A DNA stretch of 64,000 nucleotides from Chitinophaga jiangningensis (GTDB lineage Bacteria; Bacteroidota; Bacteroidia; Chitinophagales; Chitinophagaceae), in contig NZ_FRBL01000004.1 of NCBI RefSeq assembly GCF_900142605.1, forward strand, positions 186,001 through 250,000, read 5' to 3'. A program made the position numbers and the translations under genes. Under the pieces are notes generated by a model that was not told where the DNA came from, made no database searches, and saw only the letters and a list, made by a program, of their open reading frames with translations. Of the stretch, positions 41,318 through 50,171 are shown one piece after another; position 1 is the stretch's first letter; every line of letters begins with the position of its first letter.

Positions 41318-42697
41318 ATGCGCCAGTTCACTACCGGCATGCTACTCTGCCTCACGCTTAGCAGCATCCAACTCTCTGCACAAACAAAAATTGAAAGCCC
41401 TGTACAAACAATCAGCTGGGAAAGATTTAAGTCAAACAGCCCGACTACACCGCAGCGTAAAATCATGGGTGAAATCCTGTTAAATACGAACAAATACGCC
41501 CTTACCACCTGGTGGGACAAACATGATTTTACAGCAATATCTTCCGGGGAATTTTTAGATTTGAAGGGCACTTCAGAACACAAGATCAGGCCTGTTGCAG
41601 CTGAAGCCCAGGCCTTAGCTATTTCCCTGCGCATGGGTTTATATCTCCCTGAATATACCGGCGTACCTGTATCCACTGCGGAGGAAAAAACCATACAACT
41701 GATCCGGAGCCTTGCACATGCACACCTGAGCAATAAAACAGGCGGCTGGGGGAAAGCCTGGCAATCGCCGCTATGGGCGTGCTATACCGCTTTTGCCGCC
41801 TGGGCCATGTGGGACAAAATAGATACCACTACACAACAGGAAGTACTGGCAATGATCAACAGCGAATGCGCCTGGGTGATGAGCAACAAAGGTGCAGCAG
41901 GTATTAAAACTTACCGAAATAAATCCGGAGAAATTGTTAGTCCCGGAGATACCGGCGCCGAAGAAAATGCCTGGGATGCCAGCATACTCGGCGTTGCCTG
42001 CGCCATGATGCCGCAAGCGCCACAGCAGCAAGCCTGGAAACAACAACTGATTAAACTTACCCTCAACGCGATGGCCCGCCCATCGGATGTGGAAAGCAAA
42101 CAGATATACAGCGGCAGCCCGCTGAGTACCTGGCTCACAGGGTCTAATATCAATGAAGATGGTACGGTGGTGAATCATCATTTCATTCACCCCGACTATA
42201 TGACCGCTCCTTTTGAACTGAATGCCACCAAGTACTTCTGGTTAGCTAACCAACCGATTCCGCTGGCGCTTAAATTAAACAGTGAAGTAGTGTTTCAGGC
42301 TTTTGCAGATTTGAAATTCCATGCAGGCGACAGTATCATCGGAGGAAAGGTGCAAGTGCCCGGTGGCAGCATCTTTAAGGCTGGTACGGGAAATATTTTT
42401 TATCCCATAGGCACCGACTGGGGACAAAGCCGCAGAATGAACTTCGCGGTATTCAACAGCATCATCAGCGTCTTCACAAATAATAAAAATACCCGCAAAC
42501 GTGCTACAGCATGGGAATTAATGCAGGCACAAATGGCACTGGATATGCAAAAAAGATTTGAGGACGGGCATACTTACTTAAACAAACGTGAAGATAGCTA
42601 TGCTTCCTGTGAGGAGTGGGTGGCAGATGCCGCCATGACAGGCTACATCATGGAATCACTGAAAGCAGTAAGCAAACCGGTGTTCACGAATGAATAA
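41318..42697 (+). CDS. secreted alpha/alpha-toroid-like protein near the CE15 locus, function unknown
   Basis: A 459-residue exported protein (signal ending SIQLSAQ). The sequence is rich in aromatic helices (GGWGKAWQSPLWACYTAFAAWAMW, NAWDASILGVACAMM, HHFIHPDYMTAPFELNATKYFW), which suggests an (alpha/alpha) barrel as in some polysaccharide lyases and hydrolases. I cannot name a CAZy family, and no catalytic residue can be assigned. It converges on the CE15 esterase gene, which suggests a glycan role by association only. Confidence 0.65.
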   Translation: MRQFTTGMLLCLTLSSIQLSAQTKIESPVQTISWERFKSNSPTTPQRKIMGEILLNTNKYALTTWWDKHDFTAISSGEFLDLKGTSEHKIRPVAAEAQALAISLRMGLYLPEYTGVPVSTAEEKTIQLIRSLAHAHLSNKTGGWGKAWQSPLWACYTAFAAWAMWDKIDTTTQQEVLAMINSECAWVMSNKGAAGIKTYRNKSGEIVSPGDTGAEENAWDASILGVACAMMPQAPQQQAWKQQLIKLTLNAMARPSDVESKQIYSGSPLSTWLTGSNINEDGTVVNHHFIHPDYMTAPFELNATKYFWLANQPIPLALKLNSEVVFQAFADLKFHAGDSIIGGKVQVPGGSIFKAGTGNIFYPIGTDWGQSRRMNFAVFNSIISVFTNNKNTRKRATAWELMQAQMALDMQKRFEDGHTYLNKREDSYASCEEWVADAAMTGYIMESLKAVSKPVFTNE

Positions 42698-42720
42698 TAA
42701 ATACAGCCCGTCCATCCACC

Positions 42721-43938
42721 TCACTTAGTTTTAAACTGAATCTGTGCGAACCGTACCACCTCGGTCCAGTCGTACAGATTCAGGTCATGCTTACCTTCCC
42801 GGTAATGATACCCTATAGCAGATTTCCACACAGGCTTATTGGTAGCAGGCATTTCCAGCGGCAAGGTCAATTTTTTATCATAGAGCTGATACGCCGGCAG
42901 CGCATTTACTACCGAAAGATAAGATCCGCGGGGATCTGCCCACCTGTCCTCCACGGCATTGGTGGTATACAGCGGCCTTGGCGCAATAAGCGCCAACAAC
43001 ATATGCTGATCAACAGGAAGCGCAGCTTCGTTGTGACTATATTTTTTGTAGTTATCATTAAACCAATAGCCAAACTGCTTATTAATCAAACTGATGGTTT
43101 CACCATACTGCCTGCGTGCAAGCGAAGCCCCGGAACTACCGGAGCAACTGCTCACCACCATGGCAAAACGCTGATCCTGTGCACCCGCCCATAAGGAAGT
43201 TTTACCACCCCGCGAATGGCCTACTATTGCCACCTGCTTTGGATTGATTGCCGGATCAGTCTGAAGATAATCCATCACCCTGCTGGCTGCCCATGCCCAG
43301 GCACCAATGGCCTTCATACCATCGGCCCTGCCCAGCTGCTCCGGAAATAACTGATCCAGCACCCCCTGTTGATAATTGGTTTTATTATCCGGCGCAACAT
43401 CGCTTACGTGAAAAGCCGCTATCGCAAAACCGCTGTCAATCACCATCTCCGCAGGCCAGAATTCACTTTTTACCGCACGGGTCGGGTCCGTATTTCTTTT
43501 CCCCCGGTTGTTAATCAACAGAAAAACCGGCGCCGGACGCGATTGTTTATTAGGGGTAAACAATACCAGGTTAATCGTAACCGACTTCCCCCTGTTCCAT
43601 ACACTCACGGCTACTTCCTTCAAATGCGCACGCCCGGTCATCGCAGCAGGTTCATCATTGGTGACCCGGTACCTGATACTATCAAATGCAGACGGCGTAT
43701 AGCCGTAAACGTTTTCTTCAAACAGGTGAATAATTTCAGGCCTCCGTACCTTTTCCCAGGTAGTGGTATTGCTGACAGTTTTCCCCTTTAAAGTTTTCAG
43801 CAACGGTGGAAGTACATATGGTGGTACTGAATCTTCATCATAATTCACGGTTTCACCCATAAACCGGTCCTGCTTTTGCGCAGTGGCTGCATGACACACC
43901 AGCAATCCCGCGCATACTATGCTCAAATGTATTTTCAT
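42721..43938 (-). CDS. CE15-like glucuronoyl esterase
   Basis: A 405-residue secreted alpha/beta-hydrolase (signal ending HAATAQ). The nucleophile elbow GHSRGGKTSLWAGAQDQRF (Ser 242), the following SSCSGSSGASLARR and the distal EDRWADPRGSYL and HDL segments match bacterial CE15 enzymes. CE15 cleaves the ester bond between glucuronic acid on xylan and lignin or a methyl group. It is the last gene of the sus locus 2 operon, 15 bases after susD, so the locus may target a glucuronate-substituted glycan. Confidence 0.83.
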   Translation of the reverse strand: MKIHLSIVCAGLLVCHAATAQKQDRFMGETVNYDEDSVPPYVLPPLLKTLKGKTVSNTTTWEKVRRPEIIHLFEENVYGYTPSAFDSIRYRVTNDEPAAMTGRAHLKEVAVSVWNRGKSVTINLVLFTPNKQSRPAPVFLLINNRGKRNTDPTRAVKSEFWPAEMVIDSGFAIAAFHVSDVAPDNKTNYQQGVLDQLFPEQLGRADGMKAIGAWAWAASRVMDYLQTDPAINPKQVAIVGHSRGGKTSLWAGAQDQRFAMVVSSCSGSSGASLARRQYGETISLINKQFGYWFNDNYKKYSHNEAALPVDQHMLLALIAPRPLYTTNAVEDRWADPRGSYLSVVNALPAYQLYDKKLTLPLEMPATNKPVWKSAIGYHYREGKHDLNLYDWTEVVRFAQIQFKTK

Positions 43939-43953
43939 AAAAATTAAAATAGT

Positions 43954-45615
43954 TTATTCATAACCCGGGTTCTGTGTTAAATTGCCCGCCTTATTGAGCT
44001 CACTCTGCTGAAAAGGATATAAATAATTTTTGTTTGTGAAGACCCTGTTTTCAGCTACGAACGGCGCATAGGTGAGTGCGGTACCTGCTTTCGTAATCTT
44101 CATCCCATGGACAGGCGTATTGAGATATAACTCCCCTTCCTTCCAGCGGCGTACATCAAAAAAACGCTGCTCTTCGAAACACAATTCTACACGGCGCTCA
44201 TTTTTTATGCGTGCGCGCATGTCCTGCTGCGACAATCCCACCGGCAATACCGGCATACCCGCGCGGGTGCGTACGGCATTTACATCCGCATATACCGCCG
44301 CCGTTGGGCCTTCGGCCTCGTTTACAGCCTCCGCATGCATCAGCAGCACATCCGCATAACGGAACAATACCCAGGGCCTGCGTACGTTAGTAACACTGGT
44401 GACATTGTAAGTAGCATTCCCACTAAGGAATTTACGCAGGTAATAACCGGTTTTAGTACTGTTCACATTCGTTAAAACATTATCCAGCCCGCCATCAAAA
44501 GTTTCCACTGCACGGGATAAACTCCCTGTTTTAAAAGTGGCACCATTGTAAACAATAAACTGATTCAGCCTCGGATCGCGACCCGCATAAGGGTTCTGCG
44601 CATTGTATCCGGAAGCGGCATCTGTGATTGGCAGGCCATTAGCCATTTCAAAGGCATCTACCAGCTCCTGGGTTGGATTCGTTCTGCCCAAACCACCAGT
44701 AAATCCCACCGGCGCGTTATACGATTCGATGGTGTTAATGTTACTGGCTGAGGTAGCAAATATTACTTCCTTGTTATAAGTGGTAGCTGCCGCTGTATAA
44801 TCCCAGAGCGACTGAAAATCGGTTTTCGACAGCAGGCCATGCTTGTTTAAATCCATCAGGGCTTTAGCGGCATCGGCGGCATCCTGCCACCTTTGTATTT
44901 CATTGGCACTGTTGTACAACGGGCTGGCATAATAAAGCAGCACTTTCGCCTTTAATGCCATCCCCGCCGCCTTGGTGGCCCTGCCGTAATTGGCGGCATC
45001 CCACTCCTTCGTCCACGAAGGAACTATCATGGCAATCGCAGAATCACAATCCGTTACAATAGACTGCACCACTTCGCTGACGGAATTACGGGGAATATTC
45101 AGATTATCTGTGGGAGAAAACGCTTTTGTTGCCAGCACAATGCCGCCATACCGCTTAAATAGCTCGAAGTGCATCATGGCCCGCAGGAAATAAGCCTCTC
45201 CCCTTAAGCCCCACAGATCACTGGCAGGAAACACCACGGCCGTGGGCGACTTCTGCAAAAACGTGTTCACCACCCAAAGGCCGGCATACAGGTTCGTATA
45301 TTGCTCATCAAAAGTTTTTAAGCTGCTCCAGGTGCCATTGTTGAAATAATTTACATTACTGTTCTGATTGGAGTTCACCGCCTCATCACAGCCACTTGCG
45401 AGTAATGCCCCACCACCGTCTACATTATAACGGGAAAGCATATAGTTATACCCGTTATTCAGGTATTCCCGGACGCGGCGGTCCGTTGTCCAGATGGCAT
45501 CTTCGGAGATAGGACCTTCGCTGTAGGAAGGTGCAAAAAAATCTTTCCCACAGGCAGCACACAACATCACTCCCACCGCCAGTATAGTTCGATTTATTAT
45601 TTTATTCATCATCAT
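43954..45615 (-). CDS. SusD/RagB lipoprotein (second pair of sus locus 2)
   Basis: A 553-residue SusD-family lipoprotein (lipobox near MLCAAC). It has the SusD N-terminal region (DAIWTTDRRVREYLNNGYNY), WGLRGEAYFLRAMMHFELFKRYGG and the C-terminal VLFRYADVLLMHAEAVNEA, VRTRAGMPVLP, ERRVELCFEEQRFFDVRRW, ending NPGY. Eight bases separate it from the end of its SusC partner. The partner order susC-susD is repeated twice in this operon. Confidence 0.92.
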   Translation of the reverse strand: MMMNKIINRTILAVGVMLCAACGKDFFAPSYSEGPISEDAIWTTDRRVREYLNNGYNYMLSRYNVDGGGALLASGCDEAVNSNQNSNVNYFNNGTWSSLKTFDEQYTNLYAGLWVVNTFLQKSPTAVVFPASDLWGLRGEAYFLRAMMHFELFKRYGGIVLATKAFSPTDNLNIPRNSVSEVVQSIVTDCDSAIAMIVPSWTKEWDAANYGRATKAAGMALKAKVLLYYASPLYNSANEIQRWQDAADAAKALMDLNKHGLLSKTDFQSLWDYTAAATTYNKEVIFATSASNINTIESYNAPVGFTGGLGRTNPTQELVDAFEMANGLPITDAASGYNAQNPYAGRDPRLNQFIVYNGATFKTGSLSRAVETFDGGLDNVLTNVNSTKTGYYLRKFLSGNATYNVTSVTNVRRPWVLFRYADVLLMHAEAVNEAEGPTAAVYADVNAVRTRAGMPVLPVGLSQQDMRARIKNERRVELCFEEQRFFDVRRWKEGELYLNTPVHGMKITKAGTALTYAPFVAENRVFTNKNYLYPFQQSELNKAGNLTQNPGYE

Positions 45616-45623
45616 TACCTGAA

Positions 45624-48455
45624 TTAGATTATTACGTTAATGCCAACAGAATAGGTTTTTACATAAGGAAAACTGGTAAACCTTCCGGCATTAGGTGTTT
45701 CCGGATCTATACCCAGTTTGTTGAGCGAAGAGAATGTCAGGAGGTTATAGCCACCGAGGAAAAACCTCGCTCCTTTAAAACGAAACCGCTTATTAAAACC
45801 TTCCGGTGTGGAATACCCGATTTCAAGGGTACGCATTTTCAGGAAATCGCCCGAGCGAAGCCAGTATGTGGAGTTAGCAGTATTGTTGCCGTTATCTGTA
45901 AGCCCAATACGCGGATATTTTGCAGTGGCTGCGGTAGCTGGCGTCCAGCTGTCGAGCAACAACTGATTTAATCCATTAGGTCCTGCATGGAACACCCCGT
46001 TTAAATTGATCGTACGCCCTTCCACACCCTGAAACTGCGTGCTCAGGTCGAACTGCGCGTAACGGATGGCAAACCCAAATCCATAAAACATTTTAGGAAT
46101 ATCCGTATAGTCGGTAGCGATATCATCTTTTGCATCAATCACGTTGTCATTGTTGACATCTTTATATTTGATATCACCCGGAACTACCAGGCCGGAAAGG
46201 GTTTGCTTCGGACTGGCATCGATTTCGGCCTGACTCTGGAAGATGCCTTCTGCAATGTAGTAATGGCCGCTGTTTACATAGCGCCCTTCCTGCGACTGCC
46301 CTTCCAATCCATTGGAAAGCGTGCGCACCAGCACGGTATTTTTAGCATAGGTAATATTACCATTAACAGCAATGCTGAATTTGCCCCATTGCCTGTTATA
46401 GGTTCCGCTGAACTCCGCCCCTTTGCTGTTTACTTTACCGGAATTGACCTGTGCAATACTCATCCCCAGTATACCCGGTAAATTAGGCGTACCTAATATA
46501 TCATGGCGGGTTTCATGGAAGTAATCAGCGGATATGGAAAGCGCGTTATGCAGGAAGCTAACATCTGTTCCTATGTTGATACGATCTATTTTTTCCCAGG
46601 TTGTAAGTGGGTTGCCTGCAGGTGTTACCAGATAGGCAGTAGTGGAAGTAGAGAAGGAGGAGCCCAGCAGTGGTCCTGCTCCACGGGTAAAGAGTGTTCT
46701 GTATGGGAGTCGCACCACGTTCCCACTGGCATCATAAGTAGGTCCGATATTCCCGGAACGACCGCCGGAACCACGTATTTTCAGATAATTTATCACCTTT
46801 GAGTTTTTCAGGAAGCGCTCATCCGAGGCAAGCCAGCCTGCTGTCAGCGCAGGAAAAAATCCGAAGCGATGGCCGGGGGCATAGTTTTCAGAACCATTGT
46901 AACTACCCGTGAAGCCGAGCATATAGCGGCCTTTGTAGCCATAATCCACCCTTCCTGCCAGCATGCGTTCCTTGTAATCCAACCGGTCCACTGCTGCGCT
47001 TACATATTGCTGTACGCGCACAGATGCAGTTACCTTATGGTCGCCTGAAAAGTTCCGGTCGTAATCAAAGCCCATCCATACTTCGTTGTTTTTAGTATTT
47101 GTTTGAAACGCCGCTGTGCGGTAAGCTATAGCGGCGGGTGTACGGTAGGATTGTGCCGGAGAAACGGTTTTATTGATGACTGCATAATTCTGCGTTAGCC
47201 CGTCCCCGTAATTACCATAACCATCATATGAAAATAGCAGGTTAGCCGACAATCCTTTTGTAATAAAATTCAATTTTTGTTTTGCCATCACGCTTGCCAG
47301 CAGCACATTAGTAGTAGTACGGGCATAACCGGTTGATTGCAGTTGCCCCATCGGGTTATTCTGATAGAGAGAGGTGCCGCCATAGGTGCCATCGCTATTT
47401 ACTATCGGGAATGCATTGGGTGGCAGGTTGTAAATATTATTGAGTACAGCGGTAGTCCCATCTCCTACATCATTGCGTATTTCACTGCGGAGGCCGGACA
47501 ACAGGGTAACCGTCAGCGATTCATTCACTTCATAATCCAAATTGATACGAAAGTTGAAGCGCTTGTAACCATAATTGGAATTGAAATTATCTGTTTCGGT
47601 ATGCTTAAAAAGTCCCTGTTGATTAAAATAGCTCAGCGTGGTAAAATACCTGATCCGGTTACTGCCACCACTGAATGATAAGGCGTAGCGCTGCGTAGGG
47701 GCGGATTTGCTCATAAATTCGTCCAGATAGTTATTATCCGGATACAGCATCAGATCCGTATGATTTTTATAAGCATATAAGGCGGCACTGTCGTATGCCG
47801 GCGCCTGCCCCACATTCGTTAATGCCTGATTGTACAGGGAGGCATATTGATACGAATTCAGTGGTCTGATCAAATTATCGGTTGTCTGAAAGCCGCCCTG
47901 GGCATCTACCGTAACTAAACGCTGGTTAGCCTTTCCATGCTTAGTAGTCACATATATGGCGCCATTGCCACCGCTAAGTCCATACCAATTCAGCGTACCT
48001 GCATCTTTCAGTACTGATACGCTTTCAATTTCATTGATGTCCATATCCTCAAAATCCCGGACGATACCATCCACCAGCACTATAGGCGTGGCACCGCCGG
48101 CATAGGAGGATTTACCCCTTATCTGATAAGTGAGGTTGCCACCACCAGGCTGGTTGCCGGTCCAGTTGACCCATAGCCCACTGAGTCGACCTGCCAGTAA
48201 ACCCGATAAATTGCTCAACGGCAGTTTGGGCAGCTGCGCAGCGTTAACAGCACTCACTGCATTATTAAGCGCTGCCTTTGTGACTACTGCAAATGGAATG
48301 GCTATTTCTTCAGGAGCCTGCAATATTTTGATCCCTCTGACGGTATCACTGAATGCAGGTGTAAGCGCCGTAGTATCCTGCTGCGCGAAAATCGGCTGAC
48401 TGATCATTGACAGCAACACCAATATCAGTCCGGGCAATTTTATATATCTGTTCAT
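45624..48455 (-). CDS. SusC/RagA TonB-dependent receptor, short N-terminus (second pair of sus locus 2)
   Basis: A 943-residue receptor. After the signal peptide (ending QPIFAQ) it goes almost straight to the plug (NLSGLLAGRLSGLWVNW, YQIRGKSSYAGGATPIVLVDG, GGNGAIYVTTKHGK). It has neither an STN nor a carboxypeptidase-D-like domain, and the plug start is divergent. The barrel is normal and ends VGINVII. The start at 48455 (MNRYIKLPG) is chosen; ATGs at 48467 and further up are possible. It follows susD of the first pair by 26 bases. Confidence 0.9.
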   Translation of the reverse strand: MNRYIKLPGLILVLLSMISQPIFAQQDTTALTPAFSDTVRGIKILQAPEEIAIPFAVVTKAALNNAVSAVNAAQLPKLPLSNLSGLLAGRLSGLWVNWTGNQPGGGNLTYQIRGKSSYAGGATPIVLVDGIVRDFEDMDINEIESVSVLKDAGTLNWYGLSGGNGAIYVTTKHGKANQRLVTVDAQGGFQTTDNLIRPLNSYQYASLYNQALTNVGQAPAYDSAALYAYKNHTDLMLYPDNNYLDEFMSKSAPTQRYALSFSGGSNRIRYFTTLSYFNQQGLFKHTETDNFNSNYGYKRFNFRINLDYEVNESLTVTLLSGLRSEIRNDVGDGTTAVLNNIYNLPPNAFPIVNSDGTYGGTSLYQNNPMGQLQSTGYARTTTNVLLASVMAKQKLNFITKGLSANLLFSYDGYGNYGDGLTQNYAVINKTVSPAQSYRTPAAIAYRTAAFQTNTKNNEVWMGFDYDRNFSGDHKVTASVRVQQYVSAAVDRLDYKERMLAGRVDYGYKGRYMLGFTGSYNGSENYAPGHRFGFFPALTAGWLASDERFLKNSKVINYLKIRGSGGRSGNIGPTYDASGNVVRLPYRTLFTRGAGPLLGSSFSTSTTAYLVTPAGNPLTTWEKIDRINIGTDVSFLHNALSISADYFHETRHDILGTPNLPGILGMSIAQVNSGKVNSKGAEFSGTYNRQWGKFSIAVNGNITYAKNTVLVRTLSNGLEGQSQEGRYVNSGHYYIAEGIFQSQAEIDASPKQTLSGLVVPGDIKYKDVNNDNVIDAKDDIATDYTDIPKMFYGFGFAIRYAQFDLSTQFQGVEGRTINLNGVFHAGPNGLNQLLLDSWTPATAATAKYPRIGLTDNGNNTANSTYWLRSGDFLKMRTLEIGYSTPEGFNKRFRFKGARFFLGGYNLLTFSSLNKLGIDPETPNAGRFTSFPYVKTYSVGINVII

Positions 48456-48481
48456 TATAAAACTCATTAAGTGAATACTGA

Positions 48482-50155
48482 TTACCATCCGGGGTTCTGC
48501 ACCAATGCGCCGGAAGTTTTATTCATTTCTGCTCTTGGAATTGGGTAGTGATACATATAGTCGTTGAACACCTTTTTGAATACCGGGAGTTCCACTACCT
48601 CATACGTGAGTGTACCATTGGCATTCTTAATCACATTCATACCCTTCATAGGCTGGGCCACCAGCTCGGCACCCTGCTTCCAACGCAGGATATCCCACCA
48701 GCGCATATCTTCGAAAGCGAATTCAATGGCGCGCTCATTGCGGATGCGGGCACGCATCTCTGCTTTGGATAAACCTGCCGGCAGTTCCGGCATGCCGGCC
48801 CTGGTGCGGATGGCATTCACGGATTTATACACCTCCTCTCCCGGCCCTGCGGCTTCATTCAGTGCTTCTGCATAGTTGAGCAGGATTTCAGCATAGCGGT
48901 AAAAAACATAATTCAGCAAGGCATTTGCCGTGGAACCGGATTTAGATGCTTCGGGCCATAAGCGTTTTAGGTAGTAACTGGTTTTTGTGATACTGATCGC
49001 GCTGCTGTTATCTGTACCATAGGTGACTATACCTTGCGCATTGGGCCTGGATTGCCAGGTTTGCACCGCCCTCCCCTGCCAGGCAGCACCATTGTATAAC
49101 AGGTTCACATAAAATCGTGGGTCTCTGTTCAGGTAAGGGTTCTGCGGATCATAACCGGAAGTGGGATCAGTGATCGGTTTCCCGTTTTTCATTTCGTAGA
49201 GGTCCACATGGTTTTGTGTGGGCGATAAATTCGACTGCGCGCCACCATAGCTGGTAGGGATCAAGAAGTCGCTCAGGTAAGTGCCAATAAACGCTCTTCC
49301 CCCACGCGGCCATATTCTGATATATTCGTTGGAGTTAGCCACCGTTAATACGTTTGCGTAATTGGGCTCGAGCGAAAATTTACCCAGGTCAATAATAGCT
49401 TTTGCGGCAGCAGCGGCCTTCTGCCACTTAGCCGGATCATCATTGGTATTGTTGAGCGGACTGGCATCGAACAATAGCACACGTACTTTTAAAGCCATAG
49501 CGGCAGCACCCGTGGCCCTGTTGGCCTGTGCAGCAGGGTTGGGCCAGTCTGCATTGGTAAGCGGCAATAACGGGATGGCCTGCTCCAGGTCGGTCAAAAT
49601 CTGCGACAACGTTTCTTCATAGGTATTACGCGGCATATCCTTAGCCGCTTCCGTAAAGTCCAGCGCCCTGGTAAGCAGCACTACGCCTCCGAAACGACGC
49701 AGTAATTCAAAATAAAAATAGGCACGCAGGTATAACTGTTCTCCTTTGATATAGTCCGGATTATACTCCGCCGTCCATGGTGTTTTTTCCATGTACGCCA
49801 GCATAATGTTGGCGTTGCGGATACCTCTGTACATCTGTGAATAAATGCCGGTTACATCCGATGCCCCGCCATCCAGCCACTGTCCTGAGTTCATAGTGGC
49901 CACTTCTGTTTGTGCATTGTTGGCAATAGACTCATCGGTAAATTGTGAGGTCATGCCCTTATAACCGCTTAAACGGCCATAGTCATTGATAGAAAAGGTA
50001 TAGGTAAAATCGCCGTAGCGCGCGGCCTGTAAAGGATCTTTAAATACTTCTTCCAGATCCGTCTGGATGCCAACATCCCGCTGAAGGAAATCTTTCTTGC
50101 AGGATAAGGTGGCAGAGAGCATCACCAGACTTACCAGATATATAAACTTTTTCAT
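48482..50155 (-). CDS. SusD/RagB lipoprotein (first pair of sus locus 2)
   Basis: A 557-residue SusD-family lipoprotein (signal LVMLSATLSC). Family segments include GEQLYLRAYFYFELLRRFGGVVLLT, VFYRYAEILLNYAEALNEA, IRTRAGMPELPAGLSKAEMR and ERAIEFAFEDMRWWDILRW, ending QNPGW. It resembles the second SusD of the operon in the C-terminal half (PAGLSKAEMRARI versus PVGLSQQDMRARI), so the two pairs probably arose by duplication. Confidence 0.92.
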   Translation of the reverse strand: MKKFIYLVSLVMLSATLSCKKDFLQRDVGIQTDLEEVFKDPLQAARYGDFTYTFSINDYGRLSGYKGMTSQFTDESIANNAQTEVATMNSGQWLDGGASDVTGIYSQMYRGIRNANIMLAYMEKTPWTAEYNPDYIKGEQLYLRAYFYFELLRRFGGVVLLTRALDFTEAAKDMPRNTYEETLSQILTDLEQAIPLLPLTNADWPNPAAQANRATGAAAMALKVRVLLFDASPLNNTNDDPAKWQKAAAAAKAIIDLGKFSLEPNYANVLTVANSNEYIRIWPRGGRAFIGTYLSDFLIPTSYGGAQSNLSPTQNHVDLYEMKNGKPITDPTSGYDPQNPYLNRDPRFYVNLLYNGAAWQGRAVQTWQSRPNAQGIVTYGTDNSSAISITKTSYYLKRLWPEASKSGSTANALLNYVFYRYAEILLNYAEALNEAAGPGEEVYKSVNAIRTRAGMPELPAGLSKAEMRARIRNERAIEFAFEDMRWWDILRWKQGAELVAQPMKGMNVIKNANGTLTYEVVELPVFKKVFNDYMYHYPIPRAEMNKTSGALVQNPGW

Positions 50156-50171
50156 AAAATGGAATCGTTGG

